NCBI RefSeq assembly: GCF_900094595.1 | Contig: NZ_FMAD01000005.1 | Location: 186,001-250,000, forward strand | Source of the DNA: Cupriavidus alkaliphilus | GTDB taxonomy: Bacteria > Pseudomonadota > Gammaproteobacteria > Burkholderiales > Burkholderiaceae | Direction of reading: 5' to 3' | DNA: 64,000 nucleotides | Shown: in pieces, positions 1-9,893 of the stretch | Layout: the number at the start of each line of letters is the position of its first letter | Position numbering within the stretch: the stretch's first letter is position 1 | Position numbers and translations under genes: made by a program | The notes under the pieces: generated by a model | The model's input: the letters and a program-made list of their open reading frames with translations, nothing else | Told to the model about the DNA's origin: nothing | Database searches by the model: none

Positions 1-2
1 CG

Positions 3-1439
3 TCGGACACGCCGGCCAGCGGCACCGGTGGGGCGAACCTGAAGGCCGGCGATATCGATCCGGGCACGGGCAAGCGCATCCTCTACTGGCATGATCCGAT
101 GGTGCCGGGCCAGCGCTTCGACAAGCCCGGCAAGTCGCCCTTCATGGATATGCCGCTGTCTCCCGTGTACGAGGAAGCCGGCGGCGGCGCAACCGTGACG
201 GTTGACAGCCGCGTGGCGCAGAACCTTGGCGTCCGCACGGCGCAGGTGAAGGCGGGCCGGCTGGCCTCCGCATTCGAAGTCCCGGGCAATGTTGCGATCA
301 ACGAGCGCGGCATCGCCGTGCTGCAGGCCCGTACCAGCGGGTTCGTCGAGCACGCGTATGCCAGGACGACGCTGGATCCGGTTCGCAAGGGCCAGCCGCT
401 GGCGCAGATCTACTCGCCGGAATGGGTCACCGCGCAAGAGGAATACCTGGCGGTGGTCCGCACCGGCGCAAGCCTGCAGGGCGATTTGCGCGAGGCCGCG
501 ATCGCCCGCATGCGGCAGGCCGGCATGACCGACAGCCACATCCGCCTGGTGCAGGACACCGGCAAACTGCAGCCGCGGCTTGTCATCACCAGTCCCGTGG
601 ACGGGATCGTCACCGAGATCGATGCGCGCGACGGCATGACGGTCTCGCCCGGCACGACACTCTTTCGCCTTGCCAGCCTGGCGACGGTATGGATACTGGC
701 CGAAGTGCCGGAGACCCACGTCGCACGGCTACGGCAGGGACAGGCGGTGTCGGCGGTCGCGGCCGCGCTGCCGGGACAAGCGCTGACCGGCAGGGTCGAC
801 GCCATCCTGCCGGACATCAACTCCGGCACCCGTACGGTCAGAGTGCGGATCGAACTGCAGAACAAGGGCCGCCAGTTGATGCCAGGCATGTTCGTGACTG
901 CCCGCTTCGATGCCGCGCCTGGCCCGGACCGGTTGCTGGTCCCGACCGAGTCGCTGATCCGCACCGGAACGCGCACCATCGTCATGGTGGAAACCGGCCC
1001 CGGTGGGTTCCGCCCGGTCGAGGTCAGGACCGGCGCCACCTCGGGCGGCCAGACCGAAGTGACCGAAGGCCTCGAGGCCGGACAGAAGGTCGTGGTGTCC
1101 GGCCAGTTCCTGCTCGATTCCGAAGCCAGCCTGCGCGGCTCCGCGCAGCGCATGGCCGCGGCGCCGGCCGCGCCGGCGGTCGCCGCCGCCGGGCCGGAGC
1201 ACGAAGGCAGCGGACGCGTCGAGGCAGTCAGCGCGGAAAGCATGACGATTTCCCACGAACCGATCCCGTCGGTTAGCTGGGGCGCCATGACCATGGACTT
1301 TGCCGCACCCGCTTCCGGCATGCCGCAAGGATTCAAGCCTGGCGACCGTATCCGCTTCCGCTTCCACCTGGACCGCGACGGTGCGGCAACGCTGTCATCG
1401 GTGGAACGCGCAGCTGCCGCATCGGGAGCCAGGCCATGA
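3..1439 (+). CDS. cusB: CusB-type periplasmic adaptor of copper/silver RND efflux, 5' partial
   Basis: This is the membrane-fusion (adaptor) subunit linking the RND pump to the outer-membrane channel and passing Cu(I)/Ag(I) to the pump. The reading frame is open to the left edge, so the true start lies outside the window. Near its visible start it has the CusB metal-binding segment ([20 protein letters not shown]), with the methionines that bind metal in E. coli CusB kept. The usual beta-barrel, lipoyl and hairpin parts follow. The last ~75 residues are an added CusF-like domain with His, Trp and the MTM motif ([16 protein letters not shown]). The stop overlaps the cusA start (ATGA), so the two are translationally coupled. 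Family assignment is firm; Cu/Ag specificity is inferred from the motifs and from CusA. Confidence 0.95.
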   Translation, partial: SDTPASGTGGANLKAGDIDPGTGKRILYWHDPMVPGQRFDKPGKSPFMDMPLSPVYEEAGGGATVTVDSRVAQNLGVRTAQVKAGRLASAFEVPGNVAINERGIAVLQARTSGFVEHAYARTTLDPVRKGQPLAQIYSPEWVTAQEEYLAVVRTGASLQGDLREAAIARMRQAGMTDSHIRLVQDTGKLQPRLVITSPVDGIVTEIDARDGMTVSPGTTLFRLASLATVWILAEVPETHVARLRQGQAVSAVAAALPGQALTGRVDAILPDINSGTRTVRVRIELQNKGRQLMPGMFVTARFDAAPGPDRLLVPTESLIRTGTRTIVMVETGPGGFRPVEVRTGATSGGQTEVTEGLEAGQKVVVSGQFLLDSEASLRGSAQRMAAAPAAPAVAAAGPEHEGSGRVEAVSAESMTISHEPIPSVSWGAMTMDFAAPASGMPQGFKPGDRIRFRFHLDRDGAATLSSVERAAAASGARP

Positions 1440-4400
1440 TCGCGCGGCTTATCCTGGCTTCGATCCGCAACCGCTTTCTGGTGCTGCTGGCCACGGTCAT
1501 GCTGACCGCGTGGGGCTTGTGGGCCGCGCACAGCACCCCGCTCGACGCGCTTCCGGACCTGTCCGACGTGCAGGTGATCATCCGCACGCCGTTTCCCGGC
1601 CAGGCACCGCAGATCGTCGAAAACCAGGTCACCTACCCCCTGACCACGACGATGCTGTCGGTGCCCGGTGCCAGGACCGTGCGCGGCTATTCGTTCTTCG
1701 GTGACTCCTATGTCTATGTGTTGTTCGAGGACGGCACCGATCTCTACTGGGCGCGCTCGCGCGTGCTGGAATACCTGAACCAGGTGCAGTCGCGCCTGCC
1801 CGCCGCGGCCAGCCCCGCGCTTGGCCCGGACGCGACCGGCGTAGGCTGGATCTACGAGTACGCCCTGGTCGACAGGACCGGCCAGCACGATCTTGGCCAG
1901 TTGCGCGCATTGCAGGACTGGTTCCTGCGCTTCGAGCTCAAGTCGCTGCCCAATGTGGCCGAAGTCGCGTCGCTGGGCGGCATGGTCAGGCAGTACCAGG
2001 TTGTGCTGATGCCGGACCGGCTGCGTGCCTATAACCTGTCGCAGGGCAAGGTGCTGGCGGCGCTCAGGGGAGCGAACCGGGAAACCGGGGGCTCGGTGCT
2101 GGAACTGGGCGAAGCCGAGTACATGGTACGTGCCAGTGGCTACCTGAAGACGCTTGACGACTTCCGCCAGATTCCGCTGGCCACCAGCGATACCGGCATC
2201 CCGGTACGGCTGGGCGACGTTGCCACCATTCAGCTGGGGCCGGAAATGCGGCGCGGCATCGCGGAACTCGACGGCCAGGGTGAAGTCGCGGGCGGCATCA
2301 TTGTGATGCGCTCCGGAAAGAATGCGCTGGAGACCATCGACGCGGTCAAGGCCAGGCTCGCCACCTTGCAGGCGAGCCTGCCCAAGGGCGTGGAAGTGGT
2401 GACGACCTATGACCGCTCAGCGCTGATCAAGCGCGCCGTGGATAACCTGACAACCAAGCTCATCGAGGAATTCATCGTGGTGGCGCTGGTATGCCTGGTG
2501 TTCCTGTTCCACTTGCGGTCGGCGCTGGTTGCCATCGTCTCGCTGCCGCTCGGCGTGCTGGCAGCGTTCCTGGTGATGCGCTACCAGGGCGTGAACGCCA
2601 ACATCATGTCGCTTGGCGGCATCGCCATCGCCATTGGCGCCATGGTCGATGCGGCGGTGGTGATGATCGAGAACGCCCACAAGCACCTGGAACGCTGGCA
2701 CGCCGACCATCCCGGACGGCAACTGACCACGCAGCAGCGATGGCGCGTCACTGGCGAGTCGGCGGCGGAGGTGGGCCCGGCCCTGTTCTTCTCGCTGCTG
2801 ATCATCACGCTCTCGTTCATTCCCGTTTTCACGCTGGAGGCGCAGGAGGGGCGGCTGTTCTCGCCGCTGGCGTTCACCAAGACCTATTCCATGGCGGCTG
2901 CCGCCGGCCTGTCGGTCACGCTGGTGCCCGTGCTGATGGGCTACATGATTCGCGGCAGGATTCCGTCGGAACAGGCCAATCCGCTCAGCCGGTGGCTGAT
3001 CCGAGGCTACCAGCCCTTGCTTGCCAAGGTGCTCTCCTATCCCGGGACCACCATTGCGGTCGCGGTACTGCTGCTGGCGGCAACCGCCTGGCCCATCATG
3101 CGCATCGGCGGGGAGTTCATGCCGCCGCTCGATGAAGGAGACTTGCTGTACATGCCATCGGCGCTGCCGGGCCTCTCCGCCGGCAAGGCGGCGCAGCTGC
3201 TGCAGCAGACCGATCGGCTCATCAAGACCGTGCCCGAGGTGGCGACAGTATTCGGCAAGGCCGGCCGCGCCGATACCGCCACCGACCCGGCGCCCATCGA
3301 GATGTTCGAGACCACCATCCAGTTCAAGCCCCGGGACCAGTGGCGGGCAGGCATGACGGCCGACAAGCTGGTGGAGGAACTGGATCGCGTGGTCAGGGTG
3401 CCTGGGTTGTCGAACGTCTGGGTCCCGCCGATACGCAACCGCATCGACATGCTCGCCACGGGGATCAAGAGCCCGGTCGGCATCAAGGTGGCCGGCACGG
3501 ACCTGAAAGAGATCGACAGGCTCGCCACCAGGATAGAAGAGGCGGTCAAGTCAGTACCGGGGGTCACGTCGGCGCTTGCCGAACGTCTCACCGGCGGCCG
3601 CTATATCGATGTGGATATCGACCGTGGCGCCGCCGGCCGGTACGGCCTCAACATCGAGGACGTGCAAAGTATCGTGTCATCGGCGATCGGGGGCGAGAAT
3701 GTCGGTGAAGTGGTCGACGGACTGGCGCGCTTTCCGATCAGCGTCCGCTATCCGCGCGACTATCGCGATTCCATCGAGCAATTGCGTGCCCTGCCTATCG
3801 TCACCGACAAGGGACTGCAGGTCACGCTTGCGGACGTGGCGCGCATCGAGGTCGTGCAAGGCCCGCCGATGCTGCGCAGCGAGAACGCGCGCTTGTCCGG
3901 CTGGATCTATGTCGACATTCGCGGACGTGATCTCCGTTCAGTCGTGCGCGAGATGCAGGCCGTGGTGGCAAAGGCGGTGCCGATGACCGCGGGGTATTCG
4001 CTGAGCTGGTCCGGGCAGTTCGAGTACCTGGAACGGGCATCGGCCAGGCTCAAGCTGGTGGTGCCGTTCACGCTGCTGATCATCTTTGTGCTGCTTTACA
4101 TGATATTCGGCCGCCTGGATGAGGCGCTGCTGATCATGGGCACGCTGCCACTTTCGCTGATCGGCGGCTTCTGGCTGCTCTACCTGCTGGGCTACAACCT
4201 CTCCGTGGCTGGCGTCGTCGGTTTCATCGCGCTGGCCGGCGTGGCGGCGGAGTTCGGTGTCATCATGCTGCTCTATCTGAAACAAGCCTGGAGCGAACGC
4301 GAAAAACGTGGCGAAACCACGCAGTCGGCACTTCTCGACGCGATCCAGGAGGGGGCGGTGCAGCGCGTGCGCCCCAAGGCAATGACGGTCGCGGTCATTC

Positions 4401-4606
4401 TCGGCGGCCTGGTTCCCATCATGTGGTCGCATGGCACCGGCTCGGAAGTGATGCAGCGCATTGCCGCGCCGATGGTCGGCGGCATGGTGACCGCCCCATT
4501 GCTGTCCCTGTTTGTCGTGCCGGCGGTGTATTGGCTGTTACGCCGTCGTCAGACCCGAGTTCCCCCAGCCCCTACCCACCCTTCACTTCAGGACGAATCG
4601 CAATGA
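1436..4606 (+). CDS. cusA: CusA-type Cu(I)/Ag(I) RND efflux pump
   Basis: This 1056-residue inner-membrane proton antiporter is the engine of the CusCBA complex. Length and order (TM1, porter loop, TM2-6, second porter loop, TM7-12) match the HME-RND family. The three methionines that bind Cu(I)/Ag(I) in E. coli CusA are present in their contexts: YMPSA, IEMFET and RIDMLATG. This argues for monovalent copper/silver rather than zinc, cobalt or nickel. The TM4 proton-relay acid is seen in [12 protein letters not shown]. The gene overlaps cusB by 4 nt and cusF by 4 nt, giving a tightly coupled cusBAF operon. A cusC channel gene is expected upstream, outside the window. Confidence 0.96.
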   Translation: MIARLILASIRNRFLVLLATVMLTAWGLWAAHSTPLDALPDLSDVQVIIRTPFPGQAPQIVENQVTYPLTTTMLSVPGARTVRGYSFFGDSYVYVLFEDGTDLYWARSRVLEYLNQVQSRLPAAASPALGPDATGVGWIYEYALVDRTGQHDLGQLRALQDWFLRFELKSLPNVAEVASLGGMVRQYQVVLMPDRLRAYNLSQGKVLAALRGANRETGGSVLELGEAEYMVRASGYLKTLDDFRQIPLATSDTGIPVRLGDVATIQLGPEMRRGIAELDGQGEVAGGIIVMRSGKNALETIDAVKARLATLQASLPKGVEVVTTYDRSALIKRAVDNLTTKLIEEFIVVALVCLVFLFHLRSALVAIVSLPLGVLAAFLVMRYQGVNANIMSLGGIAIAIGAMVDAAVVMIENAHKHLERWHADHPGRQLTTQQRWRVTGESAAEVGPALFFSLLIITLSFIPVFTLEAQEGRLFSPLAFTKTYSMAAAAGLSVTLVPVLMGYMIRGRIPSEQANPLSRWLIRGYQPLLAKVLSYPGTTIAVAVLLLAATAWPIMRIGGEFMPPLDEGDLLYMPSALPGLSAGKAAQLLQQTDRLIKTVPEVATVFGKAGRADTATDPAPIEMFETTIQFKPRDQWRAGMTADKLVEELDRVVRVPGLSNVWVPPIRNRIDMLATGIKSPVGIKVAGTDLKEIDRLATRIEEAVKSVPGVTSALAERLTGGRYIDVDIDRGAAGRYGLNIEDVQSIVSSAIGGENVGEVVDGLARFPISVRYPRDYRDSIEQLRALPIVTDKGLQVTLADVARIEVVQGPPMLRSENARLSGWIYVDIRGRDLRSVVREMQAVVAKAVPMTAGYSLSWSGQFEYLERASARLKLVVPFTLLIIFVLLYMIFGRLDEALLIMGTLPLSLIGGFWLLYLLGYNLSVAGVVGFIALAGVAAEFGVIMLLYLKQAWSEREKRGETTQSALLDAIQEGAVQRVRPKAMTVAVILGGLVPIMWSHGTGSEVMQRIAAPMVGGMVTAPLLSLFVVPAVYWLLRRRQTRVPPAPTHPSLQDESQ

Positions 4607-4965
4607 AACCCGGCAAGACTCTCGCACTCGCGCTCGCCATCGTCGCCGCCTCCACCGCCTCCACTGCATTCGCAGCGGGATCCATGGACGGCCATCCTAT
4701 GCACGGCATGGACAACAAGGCAGCCGCCGCGTCCAAGCAGGCCGCTCAAGCTGTGCCAGCCGAGATCAAGAAGATCGATACGTCGACCGGCAAGGTCACG
4801 CTCAAGCACGGCCCCATCGCGAACCTTGGCATGTCAGCCATGACCATGGCGTTCCCGGTCAAGGACCGCGCCTCGCTGAAGCACTTCAAGGAAGGCGACT
4901 CGGTTTCCGTCACGTTCGACAAGGTCGACGGCAAGCCGACCGTCATCGACATGCAGCGCAAGTGA
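4603..4965 (+). CDS. cusF: CusF-like periplasmic copper/silver chaperone
   Basis: A 120-residue exported protein. It starts with a signal peptide (about residues 1-25, ending AFAAG), then a His/Met-rich linker ([10 protein letters not shown]), then a CusF beta-barrel domain. CusF hands Cu(I)/Ag(I) to CusB in the periplasm. The barrel keeps the metal-binding His (LKHGP) and the MTM pair, but the position of E. coli Trp44 is Met ([10 protein letters not shown]). The CusF-like tail of the upstream CusB keeps Trp. The ATG overlaps the cusA stop (ATGA). No clear intrinsic terminator follows. Confidence 0.93.
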   Translation: MKPGKTLALALAIVAASTASTAFAAGSMDGHPMHGMDNKAAAASKQAAQAVPAEIKKIDTSTGKVTLKHGPIANLGMSAMTMAFPVKDRASLKHFKEGDSVSVTFDKVDGKPTVIDMQRK

Positions 4966-5097
4966 GTGGACTCGGCCGCCTGTCGCCGTTTCTGGCGGCG
5001 GCAGGCCAGCTTGCGTGGCCGGTGCAAAACCTCCGGCGCGCCAGCGCTGCCTGTACCGAGGCCGCAACGGGCAGCAACGGGCAGCAACTGTCGCAAA

Positions 5098-5544
5098 TTA
5101 CCTTGCGGCGGCGCGGCGGCGCTTGCCGGTTGCGACCGCCCCGTCCTCGCGGAGGCGGTCCAGCACCCACTGAGCCTTGTCTGAGCAATCCAGGTCTGCC
5201 GGCCGGTTTTCGATATTCCTGATGACGGCGAGCAGATGCGCCCGGTTCCGTTTCAGGCGTTTCTGCATCTCCTCGATCTCGGCGACCTTCCGCTTGAGGG
5301 CATCCAGCAGTTCATCATGCTGCCAGTCCCCCGAACCGAGCGGCAACAGATGACGGATCTGGTCGAGCGAGAAGCCCGCCTCCTGGGCGCTGGCAATAAT
5401 CTCCAGAATCCACACCGCCTCCGCAGAGTAGTCGCGATAGCCATTTGCCGTGCGCTCGACGGCTGTGATCAGGCCGGCCGCCTCGTAGAAGCGGATGCGG
5501 GAGGCCGTCAGGCCACTGAGCTTTGCCAGTTCTCCGATTCTCAT
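5098..5544 (-). CDS. MerR family transcriptional regulator
   Basis: The protein has 148 residues from the ATG at 5544; a TTG two codons earlier is possible. It has an N-terminal winged helix-turn-helix (MRIGELAKLSGLTASRIRFY), the MerR DNA-binding core (ANGYRDY) and a coiled-coil dimerisation helix (VAEIEEMQKRLKRNRAHLL). There is one cysteine in the C-terminal part, so it has neither the SoxR [2Fe-2S] cluster nor a MerR/CueR-type metal site; an organic or redox signal is possible but unproven. It is divergent from the alpha/beta hydrolase at 5714. The 19-bp-spaced promoter between them and its twin at 6691 are the expected targets. The C-terminus is Arg/Ala rich (KRRRAAAR). Confidence 0.9.
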   Translation of the reverse strand: MRIGELAKLSGLTASRIRFYEAAGLITAVERTANGYRDYSAEAVWILEIIASAQEAGFSLDQIRHLLPLGSGDWQHDELLDALKRKVAEIEEMQKRLKRNRAHLLAVIRNIENRPADLDCSDKAQWVLDRLREDGAVATGKRRRAAAR

Positions 5545-5556
5545 AAACAAAAAAAG

Positions 5557-5587
5557 TTGACCTTGAGGTGAGCTTCAATCCTACAGT
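5557..5587 (+). promoter_or_regulatory. MerR-type promoter/operator before the alpha/beta hydrolase
   Basis: The -35 TTGACC (5557-5562) and -10 TACAGT (5582-5587) are separated by 19 bp, the over-long spacer typical of MerR-activated promoters. The spacer holds an imperfect dyad (TTGAGGTGAGCTTCAA). Orientation is toward the hydrolase at 5714. The same layout recurs at 6691. Confidence 0.82.
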
Positions 5588-5713
5588 GAATGTCGGCCAG
5601 GGCGCAGCCCGCGGATTCCCGTCCGCGGCCACCGCCCGACAACGGCATGCCAGTGCCGGGCCGGCGGATTCTTCAATGGCAGTCTTCATTGGCACCACAT
5701 AGGAGAAGCGAAC

Positions 5714-6544
5714 ATGGGATACGTAACGACAAAGGATGGCGTTGACATCTTCTACAAGGACTGGGGACCACGCGACGCGCAGGTGATCTTCTTTCATCAC
5801 GGCTGGCCGCTCAGCGCTGATGACTGGGACGCCCAAATGCTCTTCTTCCTGGCGCAGGGCTTTCGGGTCGTGGCCCATGACCGCCGCGGCCATGGACGGT
5901 CCAGCCAGGTCTGGGACGGCCATGACATGGACCACTACGCGGATGACGTGGCGGCGGTGGTCAGCCATCTCGGCGTGGAGAAGGCCGTCCACGTTGGCCA
6001 TTCCACGGGCGGCGGCGAGGTCATCCACTACGTCGCCCGCCATGGGGAGGATCATGTCGCCAAGGCCGTGCTCATCAGCGCTGTTCCGCCGTTGATGGTC
6101 AAGACGGAAAGCAACCCGGGCGGCCTGCCCAAGGATGTCTTCGACGATTTCCAGGCCCAACTCGCGGCCAATCGCGCGCAGTTCTACTACGACATAGCCG
6201 CCGGCCCGTTCTACGGCTACAACCGGCCCGACGCGAAACCGTCGCAGGGTGTCATCTGGAACTGGTGGCGGCAGGGCATGATGGGCAGCGCCAAGGCACA
6301 TTACGATGGCATCGTGGCCTTCTCGCAGACCGACTTTACCGAGGACCTGAAGCGCGCCACGATTCCCGTGCTGGTGATGCATGGCGATGACGACCAGGTC
6401 GTTCCCTACGCTGACTCGGCACCGCTCTCGGCAAAGCTGCTCAAGCACGGCACCCTGAAGACCTATCCGGGCTTTCCGCATGGAATGCCGACCTCCAACG
6501 CCGATACGATCAATGCCGATCTGCTGGCGTTTGTGCGCAGCTAG
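5714..6544 (+). CDS. Alpha/beta hydrolase, non-heme chloroperoxidase/esterase type
   Basis: This 276-residue cytosolic enzyme has the compact fold of cofactor-free haloperoxidases/esterases. The catalytic triad is visible: Ser97 in GHSTGGG, Asp226/227 in HGDDDQVVP and His256 in FPHG. The family hydrolyses esters and can make peracids in vitro; the natural substrate is unknown. It follows a MerR-type promoter and a good ribosome-binding site (AGGAGAAG), and a terminator hairpin comes after it. It is a paralogue of the hydrolase at 60650 (same openings [24 protein letters not shown]). Confidence 0.9.
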   Translation: MGYVTTKDGVDIFYKDWGPRDAQVIFFHHGWPLSADDWDAQMLFFLAQGFRVVAHDRRGHGRSSQVWDGHDMDHYADDVAAVVSHLGVEKAVHVGHSTGGGEVIHYVARHGEDHVAKAVLISAVPPLMVKTESNPGGLPKDVFDDFQAQLAANRAQFYYDIAAGPFYGYNRPDAKPSQGVIWNWWRQGMMGSAKAHYDGIVAFSQTDFTEDLKRATIPVLVMHGDDDQVVPYADSAPLSAKLLKHGTLKTYPGFPHGMPTSNADTINADLLAFVRS

Positions 6545-6626
6545 CCGCTCCGCCGGCATCCGCCAGCCTTCCTCGTCACCATGCGCCACGCGCGATTCCG
6601 CTGCGCGGAAGTGAAGCTGTTCTGCA

Positions 6627-6656
6627 CGGCCCGCCCTTCGAGGCGGGCCGTTTGCA
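6627..6656 (+). terminator. Intrinsic terminator after the alpha/beta hydrolase
   Basis: A perfect 9-bp stem CGGCCCGCC/GGCGGGCCG with a 6-nt loop is followed by a short T-rich run (TTTGCATTCTT). It separates the hydrolase from the next MerR-type promoter. Confidence 0.7.
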
Positions 6657-6690
6657 TTCTTGCGAACAGCCGGCGCAGCGAAAAAATACC

Positions 6691-6721
6691 TTGACCTTAA
6701 AGTTAACTTCAATCTTACAGT
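6691..6721 (+). promoter_or_regulatory. Second MerR-type promoter/operator before the OYE homologue
   Basis: TTGACC (6691-6696), a 19-bp spacer and TACAGT (6716-6721). The spacer contains an almost perfect dyad (TTAAAGTTAACTTCAA) centred on GTTAAC. It matches the 5557 promoter in -35, -10, spacing and much of the spacer, so both are probably controlled by the MerR protein encoded at 5098-5544. Confidence 0.83.
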
Positions 6722-6748
6722 CGATTCACGATCCAACGGGGTGACCTT

Positions 6749-7981
6749 ATGAACGTGTTCGACAAACTGATTCTGCGCAACGGTTCAATCGTTCCAAACC
6801 GCATCGCCAAGGCCGCCATGGAAGAGAACCTGGCGGATAAAGACCACGCGCCTTCCGAAGCACTGATACGCCTGTACAGTGCCTGGGCGGAGGGCGGCGC
6901 AGGCCTGCTGATCACCGGCAACGTGATGGTCGACAGCCGTGCCATGACGGGTCCCGGCGGCGTGGTGCTGGAGAACTCCCGGCATCTGGACCGGTTCCGG
7001 CGCTGGGCGCACGCCGGCCGGGCCAACGGCGCGCAGCTGTGGCTGCAGATCAACCACCCCGGTCGCCAGATGCCTGCCAGCCTGGGGCAGCCCACCTGGG
7101 CGCCCTCTGCGGTGCCATTGCAGCTGGGCAAACTGTCCCGGCACTTCAGCGCGCCAAAGGCGATGACGCACGACGTCATCGAAGACGTTATCCGCCGCTT
7201 TGCCCGTACCGCTCAACTCGGCGAGCAGGCAGGCTTCACCGGCGTCGAAATTCACGCGGCACACGGCTATCTGCTGAGCCAGTTTCTCTCGCCCTTGACC
7301 AACCATCGAAGGGACCAGTGGGGCGGCTCGCTGGAAAACCGCGCCCGCCTGCTCATCGAGATCGTCAAGGCCATACGCGCCGTGGTTTCGCCCGGATTCG
7401 CGGTTGCCGTCAAGCTGAATTCCGCCGACTTCCAGCGGGGCGGCTTCAGTGCCGACGATGCCCGCCAGGTCGTGAAACTGCTCAACACGCTGGACGTCGA
7501 CCTGGTCGAACTGTCCGGAGGCAGCTATGAGGCGCCGGCCATGCAGGGCGACGCCCGCGACGGCAGCACCCTCGCCCGCGAGGCCTACTTTGTCGAGTTC
7601 GCCCGGGACATCCGCGCGGTGGCGAAGATGCCAGTGATGGTCACGGGCGGCATCCGCCGCTGGCCGGTAGCCCAGGCAGTGGTCCAGAGCGGCGTGGACA
7701 TGGTTGGCATCGGCACCGCCCTGGCCATCGATCCCGATCTGCCGCGCGCCTGGCGTGCCGGCAAGGACAGCGCGCCGACGTTACGGCCAATCGACTGGAC
7801 CAACAAGCCGCTGGCCTCGCTCGCCAACATGGCGGCAGTCAAGTTTCAACTGCGCAAGCTCAGCCGCGGCAAGGCCACCAATCCGAAGGTGTCACCGCTG
7901 TGCGCCCTGATCCTGCAGCAGGCGTCCGACGCATGCCGCGCCCGTCAGTATCGGCGCTGGATCGCCCAGCGCAGCGGCTGA
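6749..7981 (+). CDS. NADH:flavin oxidoreductase, Old Yellow Enzyme family
   Basis: This 410-residue FMN TIM-barrel ene-reductase begins FDKLILRNGSIVPNRIAKAAMEE, typical of the NADH:flavin oxidoreductase/NADH oxidase branch. The substrate-anion pair is His/His in EIHAAHGYLLSQFLSP, followed by the conserved NHRRDQWGGSLENR stretch. The FMN-phosphate region is VTGGIRR...GIGTALAIDPDLP. Such enzymes reduce activated alkenes, nitro compounds or quinone-like electrophiles using NAD(P)H. It lies 28 nt after a MerR-type promoter, so it is probably induced with the hydrolase at 5714. The ~40-residue C-terminal extension is basic and of unknown role. Confidence 0.88.
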   Translation: MNVFDKLILRNGSIVPNRIAKAAMEENLADKDHAPSEALIRLYSAWAEGGAGLLITGNVMVDSRAMTGPGGVVLENSRHLDRFRRWAHAGRANGAQLWLQINHPGRQMPASLGQPTWAPSAVPLQLGKLSRHFSAPKAMTHDVIEDVIRRFARTAQLGEQAGFTGVEIHAAHGYLLSQFLSPLTNHRRDQWGGSLENRARLLIEIVKAIRAVVSPGFAVAVKLNSADFQRGGFSADDARQVVKLLNTLDVDLVELSGGSYEAPAMQGDARDGSTLAREAYFVEFARDIRAVAKMPVMVTGGIRRWPVAQAVVQSGVDMVGIGTALAIDPDLPRAWRAGKDSAPTLRPIDWTNKPLASLANMAAVKFQLRKLSRGKATNPKVSPLCALILQQASDACRARQYRRWIAQRSG

Positions 7982-8132
7982 TAGCAGGCCTTCGCGACGC
8001 CACTGCCGTTCGGCCCCTTCCTACAGCCGGTTACCGCCAACTTGATCCAGCCGGGCTGGCGCTGGCCATCGCCGGAATCCCTGTTGAGCAGAACTAATCG
8101 TTCCTGATCACCCAGTCCCGGCCAGACATCAA

Positions 8133-8849
8133 TTACCCGCGTCGTTCAGGGCGTCTTCTTGCCGCACCGGCCACGCCCTTTCCTGCATTCAGCAATGGAG
8201 CGGCTTTCCTCGCAGTCTCGCTGGCCTGCTGCTTGACGCCAGCGATGATCAGTTCCAGCCCCGTACTGAACCGCGCATCGAAATCGGTAGAAAAGATGGA
8301 CTCCTGAGCAGCCCAATTCCTCGGATAGCTGCGCTTCGCCAACTCCTCGAAGGCAGTCTTGCGTGAAGTGACATCGAACGCGCTGTGGGGTCCGAGTGCC
8401 TGTTCTTCCATCACAAAACCCAGGATGTAGTAGAGAACGCTGAAGGAATACGTCGATGCACAGGACACATCGACGCCGGCCAACGCGAATGCTTCCAGCA
8501 TCGCCTCGCTAACGCGCAGCACGTTGTCCGACACTACATAAGTGCCCGCAAAAACACGAGCACCATCACGGTGCTGCAATAGCGCCTGCCGCAGCTCCGC
8601 GGCAATTTGCCTGAGCCGGCTGTCCCATGGCTGATCCGGGCTCTGGGGCAGGACAACATTCATGACGAGTGCATCCGCTACGGCATCAATAAGTTCTTGC
8701 TTCCCGCTGAAATGCCAATAGAGCGAAGGTGCCTGTATGTCGAGTGCCAGCGCCAGCTTGCGCAGCGTCAATCCATCAAGCCCCTCCTGATCCAAAAGGT
8801 CTAACGCAGCCTGAATGACCTGATCACGTCGAATTTTTGGGGTTTTCAT
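8133..8849 (-). CDS. TetR family regulator with TetR-like C-terminal domain
   Basis: A 238-residue repressor. The helix-turn-helix is at residues ~5-50 (LTLRKLALALDIQAPSLYWHF) and the C-terminal ligand domain resembles that of true TetR (TetR_C). It is divergent from the class II aldolase gene at 8996. The intergenic region holds two copies of CTAACACCGTTAG, the probable operators, so it likely represses the 8996-13317 operon and itself. The C-terminus is Arg-rich. The ligand is unknown; it is plausibly a pathway substrate. Confidence 0.9.
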   Translation of the reverse strand: MKTPKIRRDQVIQAALDLLDQEGLDGLTLRKLALALDIQAPSLYWHFSGKQELIDAVADALVMNVVLPQSPDQPWDSRLRQIAAELRQALLQHRDGARVFAGTYVVSDNVLRVSEAMLEAFALAGVDVSCASTYSFSVLYYILGFVMEEQALGPHSAFDVTSRKTAFEELAKRSYPRNWAAQESIFSTDFDARFSTGLELIIAGVKQQASETARKAAPLLNAGKGVAGAARRRPERRG

Positions 8850-8868
8850 TCACATCTGTGTTTGCAAA

Positions 8869-8915
8869 CTAACACCGTTAGTGTACCATCGATCGTGATT
8901 GCCTAACACCGTTAG
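8869..8915. promoter_or_regulatory. Twin TetR operator palindromes
   Basis: CTAACACCGTTAG occurs identically at 8869-8881 and 8903-8915. Each has arms CTAAC/GTTAG around a 3-nt centre, and the copies are 34 bp apart centre to centre. They lie between the divergent TetR gene and the aldolase operon, so they probably repress both directions. Confidence 0.8.
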
Positions 8916-8995
8916 GTTTCATCCCCCTGATTCACGCTGTCCATACGAACGCCCCGCTAAGCGGGAGATGACAGGACAACCAAAGGAGGCAACAG

Positions 8996-9781
8996 ATGAA
9001 ACATGAGGACCGGAAGCGCTTCACGGATGATCAGGTCAGACGGTTGGCCAGCGGCCTTCAACTCGGCGCTTGGACGGAAGAGGAGAAAATCGCGCTCGCA
9101 TGCCGCATGCTGGCGCTCGAAGGACACTCACGCTCACTCGCGGGGCAAATTACGGTGAGAAGTGCCGATGGCACGTTCCTGACAACACCATTGGCGGTGG
9201 GTTTCGACGAGGTCGACGCCGACCAGATCATTCGCATCGACGAATCGATCAACGTCATCCAAGGCAGGGGCGCTGCCAATCCAGCGATCCGGTTTCACCT
9301 TTGGATATACCGCGAGCGTCCCGACGTCAATTGCATCATCCATACACATCCGCCATACGTATCGGCCCTGTCCATGACCGGGATGCGCTTGCGTGTGGCC
9401 CACATGGATGCAACGCCGTTTGCCGATGACTGCGGATTCCTCGCTGAATGGCCTGGACTTCCAATCGCCGACAGCGAAGGAAAGATCATTGCCACAGCAC
9501 TCGGCCAAAATCGAAGCGTGCTGCTCGCCCATCACGGCTTTCTCTGCGCCACCGGGTCCATAGAGGAGTCGGCCTATTTGTCGATGCTGATCGAGAACGC
9601 TGCACAGCTACAGCTGATTGCTGAGTCGACCGGTTCCGTTGCCGAACTCGATCCTGACCTTGCCAGGGAATCACATGACTTTCTGCTACGCCCGGAAATC
9701 GTCCAGGCGAGCTTTGCAATGTTCGCCCGACGGGCAGTCCGCGCCAGTTTGCCAACGCCATGGGGTAGCCGTACTTCCTGA
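8996..9781 (+). CDS. Class II aldolase/adducin family protein
   Basis: A 261-residue metal-dependent enzyme. Class II aldolase signatures are the paired metal histidines in IIHTHPPYVSAL and the third His region LLAHHGFLCATGS. Members cleave or decarboxylate small sugar phosphates or hydroxylated acids; some decarboxylate aromatic hydroxy acids. In this operon (FAD hydroxylase, aldehyde dehydrogenase, RidA) a decarboxylase or aldolase role in a catabolic route is the best guess. It has a strong ribosome-binding site (AAAGGAGG) and is the first gene after the TetR operators. Confidence 0.85.
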   Translation: MKHEDRKRFTDDQVRRLASGLQLGAWTEEEKIALACRMLALEGHSRSLAGQITVRSADGTFLTTPLAVGFDEVDADQIIRIDESINVIQGRGAANPAIRFHLWIYRERPDVNCIIHTHPPYVSALSMTGMRLRVAHMDATPFADDCGFLAEWPGLPIADSEGKIIATALGQNRSVLLAHHGFLCATGSIEESAYLSMLIENAAQLQLIAESTGSVAELDPDLARESHDFLLRPEIVQASFAMFARRAVRASLPTPWGSRTS

Positions 9782-9893
9782 GTGTTCGTGATCCGAGACT
9801 GATCGGAACCGATTTCCCGGTCGGCAACACGTCGGCAATCGCCACGCGCAACGACCTTCGATCCAAGAACCAATTTCTTCGAGAACAAAAAGG

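Noticed and set aside
410-1888. Minus-strand open frame across cusB/cusA
   Set aside because: Shadow of two strongly recognisable genes.
5098-5544. Naming the MerR protein SoxR or CueR
   Set aside because: It has only one C-terminal cysteine: no SoxR four-Cys cluster and no CueR two-Cys metal loop, although it lies next to the cus operon.
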